A stretch of DNA of 64,000 nucleotides from positions 40,390 to 104,389 of the forward strand of contig DATCJO010000123.1 of assembly GCA_036562765.1 (NCBI GenBank), written 5' to 3'. The notes under the pieces were generated by a model. That model was not told the DNA's origin and did not search any database. It was given only the letters and a program-made list of their open reading frames with translations. Below, one piece after another: positions 1 to 8,041 of the stretch. The DNA is from JAAYFT01 sp036562765. GTDB taxonomy: Bacteria; Bacillota; Clostridia; Tissierellales; Tissierellaceae. Position numbers and translations under genes: made by a program. Every line of letters starts with the position of its first letter. Position 1 is the first letter of the stretch.

Positions 1-458
1 TCTTCCCTGTTATCTCCTAACACGAAGACATAACCTTCTGGTACAATCCATTTACTTTGACCATAGACATGTGTATATGAGCCTTCTTCTATATAATCTT
101 CTTTAAGTAATGAGCCATTTAAATATACCTTTCCATCAATTATCTCTACTACATCTCCTCCAATGCCAATTACCCTTTTTATATAATCCTTATTTGGCGC
201 ATCTGGTGCTTCCAAAACAACAATATCTCCTCTAGAAGGCCCTTTAAAATAAAGGACTAATTTATTAGCAAACAATCTATCTTTTTCGTGAAGTGTTGGA
301 TACATTGAATTTCCCAATACATAAGTTGTATTAAATATAAAGGCCTTAATAAATACAGCAATCACAACTGCCAAAACAATGCTTTTTACCCACTCCATGA
401 TTTCCTTTTTAACATCCTTATCGTTTTTAATTTCTTTATCGTTTCTATTTTCTTCCAT
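1..458 (-). CDS. lepB: Signal peptidase I (C-terminal end outside window)
   Basis: Type I signal peptidase, a membrane serine protease that cuts signal peptides from exported proteins outside the cytoplasmic membrane. The 152 visible residues have a charged N-terminus, one membrane segment (about 24-42), the catalytic serine in GNSMYPT (Ser51) and the general-base lysine in DYIKRVIG (Lys94), then the conserved VLGDN motif just before the window edge. The ATG at 458 follows a GGGAGG ribosome site. The stop codon lies beyond position 1. It is the last visible gene of a minus-strand group with spoIIP and gpr. Confidence 0.95.
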   Translation of the reverse strand, partial: MEENRNDKEIKNDKDVKKEIMEWVKSIVLAVVIAVFIKAFIFNTTYVLGNSMYPTLHEKDRLFANKLVLYFKGPSRGDIVVLEAPDAPNKDYIKRVIGIGGDVVEIIDGKVYLNGSLLKEDYIEEGSYTHVYGQSKWIVPEGYVFVLGDNRE

Positions 459-525
459 TACAGTTCCCTCCCAATTATCAAGGATATTATATCATTTGTT
501 ATGTATTTTGGAAAGATAAATTAAC

Positions 526-1602
526 TTAATCTTCTAAAATGCTATTAATAGCCAGTGAAAGCACTTCTGCAACTAATTTTGCCCCTTCAGATGCTTCCTC
601 TATTGTATTAAAGTTATATCCAACTTCAATCAATGCTGAATAATCTGATACATGCTGATTGTATTTTCCAGCAGGCTTTATTATGATACCTGTACATAAA
701 TTTGGATATAAAGCATCAGATACAGCTTTAATGTATTTAGCAAAATTCAACACCTTATCATAATTAGGCGAATCAGGGCCAACTATTAATGAAAAGGTTG
801 CAACATCTTTTCCTTCAATTTCTATCTTCGATTTTTTCTTTATTTCATCTATATTTGGGCTGTTTTCAGCCATGGCATCTCTGTGGATATCAAATAATAT
901 TTTTATATTATCTGATTCCTCCATTTTTTTCCTTATTGTGTTGTAACTTCGTGCATAAGATTGATTATAAGAAGGCAAGTCATGATATGTGTCTACATGT
1001 TCAACATTGTGACCATTGGCCTTTAATATTGTAGAGATTATACTTCCAATATTAATCATGTTATACCTTTGGTCTGTGCTTCTGTAATTATCCTTTTCTG
1101 CAATTTTGTATGATTCTGTTGTATGTGTATGATAAATAAGGATGTAGGGCTTATTTCTATCAACCTTTAATTTACTTATCATCAATGGTTCAGGTATATT
1201 TTCTATTTTATCAGTTCCCTGAGAATCCCTAATGATAATTAAACTTTCATATTCATCAAGCTTTTCAATTATAATATCTTCTTCATAATTATAATGGAAT
1301 TCATCCGTTTCATTAAATTCATCCATATTATCATCAACATTTTCTGGATTTCTATCTACGTCAGGATTTAATACTTCTGCTGCTGGAAATAGGGAATTTA
1401 TGACTTTGCCAAATAATTTGTCTAACTTAAAAGTTTTTGTAACTGTATTGACTGCTGATACAAAAGTGTATACATTGCTTTCCTTTAAATTATCACTGCT
1501 GTTATTAGTAATATACAGCCTCATTATTAAATTCCCAATATTAAGTATCAACAAACATATTAAAGCCATAATTAAAAAGTCGGCTTTTTTAGACCTTCTC
1601 AT
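526..1602 (-). CDS. spoIIP: Stage II sporulation protein P
   Basis: SpoIIP is a peptidoglycan amidase/endopeptidase that works with SpoIID and SpoIIM to thin septal wall during forespore engulfment. The 358-residue protein has an N-terminal membrane anchor (about residues 8-31), a variable acidic linker (80-120) and an N-acetylmuramoyl-L-alanine amidase-like domain. That domain has zinc-type histidines in YHTHTTESY (about 158 and 160) and a conserved EVGYNFNT segment near the end. It lies 63 bases after gpr, the usual order in spore-forming Clostridia. Its ribosome site lies inside a 10-bp inverted repeat described separately. Confidence 0.95.
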   Translation of the reverse strand: MRRSKKADFLIMALICLLILNIGNLIMRLYITNNSSDNLKESNVYTFVSAVNTVTKTFKLDKLFGKVINSLFPAAEVLNPDVDRNPENVDDNMDEFNETDEFHYNYEEDIIIEKLDEYESLIIIRDSQGTDKIENIPEPLMISKLKVDRNKPYILIYHTHTTESYKIAEKDNYRSTDQRYNMINIGSIISTILKANGHNVEHVDTYHDLPSYNQSYARSYNTIRKKMEESDNIKILFDIHRDAMAENSPNIDEIKKKSKIEIEGKDVATFSLIVGPDSPNYDKVLNFAKYIKAVSDALYPNLCTGIIIKPAGKYNQHVSDYSALIEVGYNFNTIEEASEGAKLVAEVLSLAINSILED

Positions 1603-1609
1603 AATAACA

Positions 1610-1654
1610 CTCCCTATTATCCTATCAATATATTAAATATATTCTAATAGGGAG
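1610..1654 (-). promoter_or_regulatory. Inverted repeat covering the spoIIP ribosome site
   Basis: A perfect 10-bp inverted repeat (arms 1610-1619 and 1645-1654) sits between gpr and spoIIP. In the transcript, CUCCCUAUUA can pair with UAAUAGGGAG, and the GGGAG is the only good Shine-Dalgarno for spoIIP, ending a few bases before its ATG. The 25-base loop contains a second AT-rich palindrome. There is no downstream U run, so a translational switch fits better than a terminator. The function is inferred. Confidence 0.5.
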
Positions 1655-1665
1655 CTAATTATTCT

Positions 1666-2640
1666 TTACCTTATATATCTATTTACATCTTTAAGGTCTA
1701 TTCCCGGATGGAGTGCTATATTTAATCCATTAGCAATCACAATTGATATGTCATCTATTACTTTATCTATATCAGTAGGAGTAACAACAACATTTTTCAT
1801 ATATGGGTTTAACACTTCCCGGATTAAGTTATATTTTTCTTCTGAAGAAATTTCAGATAGAAGATTATAAAATTCTGTTCCCACTTCTGCTTCCTTTTTT
1901 AAAGAGTCAATTATTAAGTCCAAAGTATCATTTACAATAGTGGCTGCATCTACCACTGTTGGAACTCCTATTGCTATAACTGGAACGCCTAATGTTTTCT
2001 CTGTAAGTTCCATCCGATTATTCCCTACTCCTGCTCCTGGATTTATACCTGAATCTGAAATCTGAATAGTAGTGTTTATTCTCTCCATCTTTCTTGAAGC
2101 TAGGGCATCTACTGCTATGACTAAATCAGGTTTAACCTTTTCAACTACTCCCTTTACAATCTCACCAGTTTCAATTCCAGTTATTCCCATAACTCCTGGT
2201 GATATGGCTGATACATTTGCCATGGTTTCATCGCTATCTTTTTTATAGTTGACAAAATACTGCCTTGTAACCAATACCCTTTTCACTACCTTTGGGCCTA
2301 GAGAATCTGCTGTTATGTTCCAGTTTCCTAGTCCAACTATTAGAATTTTACTATTGGGATTGTTTTTCCCTAATCCTTTAATTTCTTTTGCCACTACTTG
2401 AGATATTTCATCTTTTAAGTCTTCATCTGATTTGCTTAATCTTGGTGCTTCAATTGTAATATAAGTTCCTACTGGCTTTTGCAAACTTTTGCTTCCTTCC
2501 TCATTTAGTACCTTTATTCTAGTAACAGTATAGTTTTCTTTTTCTTCTTTTTCTACATCTACACCTTTACTGTCTTCCCTATAAATTTTTTTATATATTT
2601 CCCTATTCTCAACAGCTAAATCCGTTCTAATGGTAATCAA
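1666..2640 (-). CDS. gpr: Germination protease GPR
   Basis: GPR is the spore protease that degrades small acid-soluble spore proteins at germination. It is made as a zymogen in the forespore. The 324 residues begin with an IRTDLAVE segment, which resembles the family's self-processing region, followed by an acidic propeptide-like stretch. The core has the conserved VGLGNWNITADSLGP block (about residues 104-118) and VIAVDALASRK with the Asp typical of this aspartic-like hydrogenase-maturation-protease fold. The length matches the family. It is followed by spoIIP, consistent with shared sporulation timing. Confidence 0.96.
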   Translation of the reverse strand: MITIRTDLAVENREIYKKIYREDSKGVDVEKEEKENYTVTRIKVLNEEGSKSLQKPVGTYITIEAPRLSKSDEDLKDEISQVVAKEIKGLGKNNPNSKILIVGLGNWNITADSLGPKVVKRVLVTRQYFVNYKKDSDETMANVSAISPGVMGITGIETGEIVKGVVEKVKPDLVIAVDALASRKMERINTTIQISDSGINPGAGVGNNRMELTEKTLGVPVIAIGVPTVVDAATIVNDTLDLIIDSLKKEAEVGTEFYNLLSEISSEEKYNLIREVLNPYMKNVVVTPTDIDKVIDDISIVIANGLNIALHPGIDLKDVNRYIR

Positions 2641-2702
2641 CTTTATTCTCCTTTCAATATTTATTTATTTAATATTTTTCTCCAGATATAATTTAAATAT
2701 CC

Positions 2703-2731
2703 TTGCATTTTATCATTCTTCATGGTAAAAT
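2703..2731 (+). promoter_or_regulatory. Promoter of rpsT
   Basis: TTGCAT at 2703-2708, a 17-base spacer and TAAAAT at 2726-2731 preceded by TGG (extended -10). Predicted start near 2738, about 20 bases before the rpsT ATG, which has a strong GAGGAGGTG ribosome site. Confidence 0.7.
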
Positions 2732-2758
2732 GTTCAGTGTTAGATTAGAGGAGGTGAA

Positions 2759-3049
2759 ATGGTGGCTAATACTAAATCAGCAAAGAAAAGAATTTTAATT
2801 ATCAAGAAGAGAACCGCTAGAAATAAAGCAAGAAAGTCTGAAATTAAAACTTATATAAGAAAATTTGAAAATGCCCTCGCAGACAAAAAATTTGATGAAG
2901 CTAGAGAATTATTGAAGATTATAGACAAAAAGCTTAAGAGAGCAGCACATAAAAATGTTATCCACAAAAATAAAGCATCAAGAAAAATTAGTCGCTTAAC
3001 TAGAAAGTTAAACAGCGCTGTATTGCAAAACGATGCTTCAATTCAATAA
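2759..3049 (+). CDS. rpsT: 30S ribosomal protein S20
   Basis: S20 is a small, very basic protein that binds 16S rRNA in the body of the 30S subunit. The 96 residues show the family opening VANTKSAKKRI and a Lys/Arg-rich helical pattern throughout, ending in a short non-basic tail. The ATG follows GAGGAGGTG at ideal distance. Family members are usually 85-90 residues, so the C-terminal tail (about 88-96) is slightly long. It is divergent from gpr and convergent with holA, a common arrangement in Firmicutes. Confidence 0.97.
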   Translation: MVANTKSAKKRILIIKKRTARNKARKSEIKTYIRKFENALADKKFDEARELLKIIDKKLKRAAHKNVIHKNKASRKISRLTRKLNSAVLQNDASIQ

Positions 3050-3054
3050 AATAA

Positions 3055-3080
3055 AACTTCGGAAAAACCGAAGTTTTTTT
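3055..3080 (+). terminator. Rho-independent terminator of rpsT
   Basis: Arms AACTTCGG (3055-3062) and CCGAAGTT (3068-3075) with an A5 loop, followed by a run of seven T ending at 3080. Confidence 0.92.
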
Positions 3081-3090
3081 ATAGAATGAC

Positions 3091-3120
3091 TAAAATAAGC
3101 TTCGTCAGAAGCTTATTTTA
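3091..3120 (-). terminator. Terminator of holA, possibly bidirectional
   Basis: A 12-13-bp inverted repeat (AAAATAAGCTTC with GAAGCTTATTTT, four-base loop) lies directly after the holA stop. A-rich and T-rich flanks allow it to act on both strands. It is a second hairpin after that of rpsT. Confidence 0.7.
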
Positions 3121-3126
3121 TTTTAT

Positions 3127-4155
3127 TTACATTTGGGATAACTGAACAATTAACATTTCAAAGGCTAGTTTTTCGTCATGAGAACTAGTCTTTTGTTTTA
3201 TGTCAAATTTTAGAATTAGTTCTAATGCCTGAATTAAGTATTCCTTACTAAAATTGGAAGCTTCCTGAGAAATTCTTTTAAATTCATAATCTTTTATCTG
3301 CATTTTCTTTTGAATACTTCCTTCAGTATCTCCTCTCTCCTTAAATAATTTATAACTCAACATCAGCCTAATCTGCCTAGCAACCATAGATAAAATTAAT
3401 TGAACAGGTTCATTTGAAATATATAATTCATTGAAGGTGCGCAGTGCAGCATCGGTGTCCTTTTTATTTATATAGGAAAGGAGATTGAATATATTGGTAT
3501 CTAAAGTCCTCGATAAAACTAAATCTATATCTTCCCTTGTAATTTCTTTATTATCAGTGAAATTTACTATCTTTAATATTTCGTTTTCTAAATCATATAA
3601 AGTCTTAGGACTATTATAGGCATTATATGATGAAGATTGCAAAAAATATATTATATTATCATAAGATATAGCCTTTTTAAATTCTTTAAATTTCTTTTCA
3701 ACCCAAAGGCTTAAATCCCTTCCCTTTAATTTCTCAAATTCAACAATACCTCCCAGCTTTTTTACAGTTTTATAAATATTTGTAGACTGCCCCATATTAT
3801 TTGATTTATCGATTATTATAAAGATTAAATAATCATCAAGTTTCGTTATATAATCGCTTAACTTTTTATCAAAATCTACTCCTTTATTTCCCATAACTTC
3901 ATTTATATCTTTAATAACTACTATTTTTTTCTGGGACATGAAAGGCAGAGTTTCACATGCATCTAAAATATCTTTAAATTCTACTTCCTTTCCATCTAAA
4001 ACTATATAATTTAAGGTTTCAAAAGACTTATCAATATATTTTTCCTTTAATAACTCTAAGGTTTTGTCCATTAAATATCTTTCAATCCCAGTAAATAAGT
4101 AAACTGTAAGCAATTTATCGTTATTTATGCTACTGATAAGTTCCTTGTAATTCAT
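3127..4155 (-). CDS. holA: DNA polymerase III delta subunit
   Basis: The delta subunit is the wrench of the clamp loader. It opens the beta sliding clamp and assembles with DnaX and HolB. The 342-residue length is typical. The AAA-like N-terminal domain starts with ISSINNDKLLTVYLFTGIERYLMD, and a helical C-terminal domain contains the LSMVARQIRLMLSYK collar region (about 255-270). The start overlaps the end of comEC by 26 bases, so the two are probably translated together, as in many Firmicutes. Confidence 0.93.
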   Translation of the reverse strand: MNYKELISSINNDKLLTVYLFTGIERYLMDKTLELLKEKYIDKSFETLNYIVLDGKEVEFKDILDACETLPFMSQKKIVVIKDINEVMGNKGVDFDKKLSDYITKLDDYLIFIIIDKSNNMGQSTNIYKTVKKLGGIVEFEKLKGRDLSLWVEKKFKEFKKAISYDNIIYFLQSSSYNAYNSPKTLYDLENEILKIVNFTDNKEITREDIDLVLSRTLDTNIFNLLSYINKKDTDAALRTFNELYISNEPVQLILSMVARQIRLMLSYKLFKERGDTEGSIQKKMQIKDYEFKRISQEASNFSKEYLIQALELILKFDIKQKTSSHDEKLAFEMLIVQLSQM

Positions 4156-6589
4156 CTGTTTTCAACCTTCCTTTTAAGTATAAATACCTTTTTATTAGAA
4201 TATAACTCATTAAACAATATAAGAGATAATAACCAACGAAATATGAATTATTAAGTAGAAAATCTAGGAAACTTTCTTTTTCTTTTAAAAAATTGTCTAT
4301 AATTATTTTATCCCTATTCAGCTTTACTTCAATTAATCCATGTAAATCTGTCCTATAAATCTCAGCACCAATTCTTTTATACCTATCAATGACCTCATCT
4401 TTTGGATGTCCATAAATATTATTTCTACCGACAGATATAACAGCAATTTTAGGATTTAGTAAATTTAACAATTCTTCAGTAGATGAGGTATTACTTCCAT
4501 GATGAGGAACTTTAATAATATCTATAGGTCCGTTAAATTTCCTAAGAATTTCCCATTCAACTTCTTTTTCTATATCACCAGGAAATAGCACCTTTTTCCC
4601 GTAATAATTGAGTAAAAGTACAAGGGACAGATTATTGCCCTTTGTCCATCTTTTAAGCATGTCTTCATTGGGGCTTATTACTTCCATAAATATACCATCA
4701 TCTAAGTTAATCCTAGCCCCTTCATTTAACACAATGACAGGTATATTTTTGCTTTTTATATAATCATAAATTGAATTCCCTTCGTCTTTATAAGAGATTA
4801 AAATGTTTTCTATGTTAAGATTATCAACTAATAGGGGTAATGCTTCACTGTGGTCTTCATCAAAATGGGATATAAAAACAGCTTTTAACTTATTTATCCC
4901 CAGCTTCTCCAAATATGGCAGGGTTATATTCTCCCCAACATCGAAGGAATCAAAAATGCTTCCACCTGTATCAATAAGGTAATTATCTCTCTTAGTCCTC
5001 ATCAAAATAGCGTCGCCTTGTCCAACATCAATAAAGTGAATTGCCATTGAATTATCTATCATCAGCATAATTGAGTTAAATGCCACAGATAATGCTAAAA
5101 AACATATAATTGTTTTTGCTACCTTCAAGTCCACCTGTTTTAAGTCTACAACTTTAAAAATCAGAAGTAAAAATATGTAATATAAAATGAACTCGTAAAT
5201 AGATGGAGAATGTAGCTTAATTATGCCAAATGGTATATTATGGAAAAAGTTTACTGCAATATGCTGTAATGACAATATTAAATCTAAGACTTCGCCTGCA
5301 ATTAAATTCAAAAATGGAAAAATATATGAAAATAAAATCATTATAACCCCAAGGACCAATGCTATTGAAAAAACAGGAGCAAGTATTAAGTTAGATACTA
5401 TGCCAATTACAGAAATCCTGTTAAAATAATAAGCTTGTACTGGCAAAAGACCTATGTAAACAGCAAGTATTCCCCATAAAGCGTAAGAAATCTTGTTATT
5501 ATATAAATAGAAAAATTCCTTAATTTTAGGTGTAAAATATATCAGTGAATAAGTAGCAATAAAGGATAGCTGAAATCCCAAATTAAAAATCCAGTATGGA
5601 TTAACAATTAGCATAACAAATAATGAAAAGCACAAACTGTTCAATGGATCATAGGGTTCCTTAAGCAAAAAGGCTAATGAGCTTAAACTAAACATAATAT
5701 TAGCTCTAAGAATTGAAGGAGGAAATCCTAACAAGAATCCATAAAACCAAATTGCAATTAAAGTAATAAGAATCGATATTTTTCTCTTAACTCCTAAATA
5801 TGAAAGCATTAAAACTATAAACCCAGCTACTATAGCAATATGCAGTCCTGAGACTGCAAGTATGTGGGCTAATCCCAGTTCCCTGTATTTTGTAATGTCA
5901 TCATCATCCAAATATGAGTATTCCCCTAGTATCATGCCCTTTATTAAACTGCTGTTGGTTTTATCTAGATATTTGTCAAATACTGAATTTACTTTTTCTT
6001 TAAAACTATCCTTTAAAATATACTTAAGAGATTTATTTCCCCTATCAACTTCAAGAATATCATATTCCTTAATACTTATAGTTGTGTATATTCTATTTGA
6101 CAATAGATTTAATCTATAATTATACAGCATTGGATTTGTATTCCTTGTAGGCTCTCTTAAGGTGCCTTGAAAGACAACTTCATCCCCTAACTTGAGGTCT
6201 TTGTTACCTATAACCCTAAGCATTATCTTCTCTTTTAGGCTAACTATCTTTTCTCCATCCTTAAACTTCTTTACCACTACAACATATTTCCCCTGACTCT
6301 CATCTTTATAGGATATATCATGGACTATTCCTTCAAATATGAGATTTTTACCAACTTTATTCTTAAGAATGCTGTCATGTAACTGGACTGTACCTAAAAC
6401 AATACCTAAAAAAAGAAATAGTAAAAATAATACTATTTCATTTGATTTACCCCTAATAATGCTGGTAAAATATATTAATAACAGCAGTACTAATGCTGAC
6501 ATTAATACAAAAATATTAAATGTAAAAATATATGATGCTATTATACCAACAACTAAAGGAGCTGAAATAAACAAAAAAGGCCTGTGCAT
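4130..6589 (-). CDS. comEC: DNA internalisation protein ComEC/Rec2
   Basis: ComEC forms the membrane channel through which single-stranded DNA enters during natural transformation. The 819 residues contain N-terminal membrane segments, an OB-like extracellular domain (about 80-180), a multi-pass Competence domain with ILAVSGLHIAI (about 240-500) and a C-terminal metallo-beta-lactamase-like domain. That domain has FIDVGQGDA (about 520), the SHFDEDH metal motif (about 575) and PHHGSN (about 695). A final membrane helix follows. It is full length with motifs intact. comEA lies 20 kb away rather than alongside. Confidence 0.95.
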   Translation of the reverse strand: MHRPFLFISAPLVVGIIASYIFTFNIFVLMSALVLLLLIYFTSIIRGKSNEIVLFLLFLFLGIVLGTVQLHDSILKNKVGKNLIFEGIVHDISYKDESQGKYVVVVKKFKDGEKIVSLKEKIMLRVIGNKDLKLGDEVVFQGTLREPTRNTNPMLYNYRLNLLSNRIYTTISIKEYDILEVDRGNKSLKYILKDSFKEKVNSVFDKYLDKTNSSLIKGMILGEYSYLDDDDITKYRELGLAHILAVSGLHIAIVAGFIVLMLSYLGVKRKISILITLIAIWFYGFLLGFPPSILRANIMFSLSSLAFLLKEPYDPLNSLCFSLFVMLIVNPYWIFNLGFQLSFIATYSLIYFTPKIKEFFYLYNNKISYALWGILAVYIGLLPVQAYYFNRISVIGIVSNLILAPVFSIALVLGVIMILFSYIFPFLNLIAGEVLDLILSLQHIAVNFFHNIPFGIIKLHSPSIYEFILYYIFLLLIFKVVDLKQVDLKVAKTIICFLALSVAFNSIMLMIDNSMAIHFIDVGQGDAILMRTKRDNYLIDTGGSIFDSFDVGENITLPYLEKLGINKLKAVFISHFDEDHSEALPLLVDNLNIENILISYKDEGNSIYDYIKSKNIPVIVLNEGARINLDDGIFMEVISPNEDMLKRWTKGNNLSLVLLLNYYGKKVLFPGDIEKEVEWEILRKFNGPIDIIKVPHHGSNTSSTEELLNLLNPKIAVISVGRNNIYGHPKDEVIDRYKRIGAEIYRTDLHGLIEVKLNRDKIIIDNFLKEKESFLDFLLNNSYFVGYYLLYCLMSYILIKRYLYLKGRLKTDELQGTYQ

Positions 6590-6601
6590 AAAATCCCCCA
6601 G

Positions 6602-6685
6602 CTATCTTTTTCTATGAATCCTGTTTAAACTCCATATTAGCAGTATTAATCCAACGAAAACAAACATCCAGCCATTATTTTGCAT
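6602..6685 (-). CDS. 27-residue membrane microprotein upstream of comEC
   Basis: A short reading frame starts with ATG at 6685 after AGGAGTGATAAT (good ribosome site) and ends 12 bases before the comEC start. The peptide is one hydrophobic helix (about residues 7-20, with W, F, V, G, L, I) flanked by a polar N-terminus and a strongly basic tail (RIHRKR). This is a classic layout for a small single-pass membrane protein. No family is recognised. The spacing suggests co-transcription with comEC. Confidence 0.5.
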   Translation of the reverse strand: MQNNGWMFVFVGLILLIWSLNRIHRKR

Positions 6686-6770
6686 ATTATCACTCCTATG
6701 TTATTTATTAGATTATAACATATTAAATAAATATTTTTATCGTCAATTATAATATACCATATATTTTAAA

Positions 6771-7991
6771 ATGAAAGGATTGATAATTAATATGACTGAA
6801 AAACTTTATTTAAACAATCAATATTTAAGGGAAATTGATGCCAGAATTGTAGAAAAGACTTATAAAGACGGAAAATATTATATTAAACTAGATAGAACCA
6901 TTTTTTATCCTCATTTATCTGGTGGACAACCTGGTGATAAAGGAACAATAAACGGTGTAGAAGTCGTTGAAGTATTTGAAGATGATTCTGATATAATCCA
7001 TGTAACTAAAGACAACATACATAGCGATAAAGTTATGCTAAACATAGACTGGGAAAACAGGTTAGACAACATGCAGCAACATTCTGGGCAGCACCTATTA
7101 TCTGCAGCCTTTTACAAGCTTTACAACGCTGAAACAATTAGCTTTCATATTGGAAAAGATTATGTATATATTGATATAACTCTGCCTGACCTTACAGAAG
7201 AAGAAGCAAAAAAGGTAGAAATCTATGCCAACAGAATAATATTCTCTAACTTTGACATTAAATCCTACTATATTGAAAAGAAAGATATTGATAAGATTCC
7301 TGTAAGAAAAAAACCTTCCGTTAGCTCAAATATACGAATTGTAGAAATAGATAATATTGACTTTTGTCCATGTGGAGGTACCCATGTAAGGCAAACAGGA
7401 GAAATTGGCCTTATTAAAATACGAAAATGGGAAAAGTACAAAGGCAATGTAAGAATCGAATTTGTTTGCGGCAACAGGGCATTGGAAGATTATAGTTGGA
7501 AAAATAAAGCTATTAACGATATTTCTCTTCTTTTATCTTCTAAAGACAAAGATGTCTATGATAAAGTCAAAACCCTATTGGAGCAAAAGGTAGAACTCGA
7601 AAAAGAAAACCGACACCTTAAAGAAGAAATAATAAAATACGAAGGAAAAGAACTATTAAGAAATGCATATAAAACAAAGAACATTCCATTTATTTCTAAG
7701 GTATTCGCAGATAAGGATTTGAAAGAAATTAATGCTATTTCCGCTTTCTTAAATAATGTAAGCAGTTCTATCCATATCTTTGGTTCTAATAAGGACAATA
7801 AAGGACAGTTCTTGATTTCTGTCCCAAAGGATTTAAATATAAATTTAAAGAATATTTTAAAGGAAATATCCAGTGAATTTGAGGTAAAAGGTGGAGGCAG
7901 CAACAATACAGTACAAGGAGGTTGCAAGCTAGAAGATTTAGATAATATTTTAAGCATATTTGACAGTAAAATAAAAGAAAAATTAAACTAA
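6771..7991 (+). CDS. AlaX-like alanyl-tRNA editing protein with DHHA1 domain
   Basis: This resembles the editing half of alanyl-tRNA synthetase, without the aminoacylation domain, and is expected to hydrolyse Ser-tRNA(Ala) or Gly-tRNA(Ala) in the cytoplasm. An N-terminal beta-barrel region contains GGQPGDKG (about 51-58). Zinc motifs are QQHSGQHLL (His104, His108) and CPCGGTHV (about 200-207). A coiled-coil (about 260-300) leads to a C-terminal DHHA1 domain with a KGGGSNNTVQGG motif. The length of 406 residues fits long AlaX proteins. An ATG at 6792 (MTEKLYL) is an alternative start. It stands alone on the plus strand. Confidence 0.85.
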   Translation: MKGLIINMTEKLYLNNQYLREIDARIVEKTYKDGKYYIKLDRTIFYPHLSGGQPGDKGTINGVEVVEVFEDDSDIIHVTKDNIHSDKVMLNIDWENRLDNMQQHSGQHLLSAAFYKLYNAETISFHIGKDYVYIDITLPDLTEEEAKKVEIYANRIIFSNFDIKSYYIEKKDIDKIPVRKKPSVSSNIRIVEIDNIDFCPCGGTHVRQTGEIGLIKIRKWEKYKGNVRIEFVCGNRALEDYSWKNKAINDISLLLSSKDKDVYDKVKTLLEQKVELEKENRHLKEEIIKYEGKELLRNAYKTKNIPFISKVFADKDLKEINAISAFLNNVSSSIHIFGSNKDNKGQFLISVPKDLNINLKNILKEISSEFEVKGGGSNNTVQGGCKLEDLDNILSIFDSKIKEKLN

Positions 7992-8019
7992 GGGTAGAAT
8001 ATTCTACCCTTATTTTTTA
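7990..8019 (+). terminator. Terminator between convergent genes
   Basis: An 11-bp perfect stem (AAGGGTAGAAT at 7990-8000 with its complement at 8001-8011) overlaps the stop codon of the AlaX-like gene and is followed by TATTTTTTAT. It may also end the convergent minus-strand operon. Confidence 0.8.
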
Positions 8020-8041
8020 TCAAAATAACAAATAGATATTT

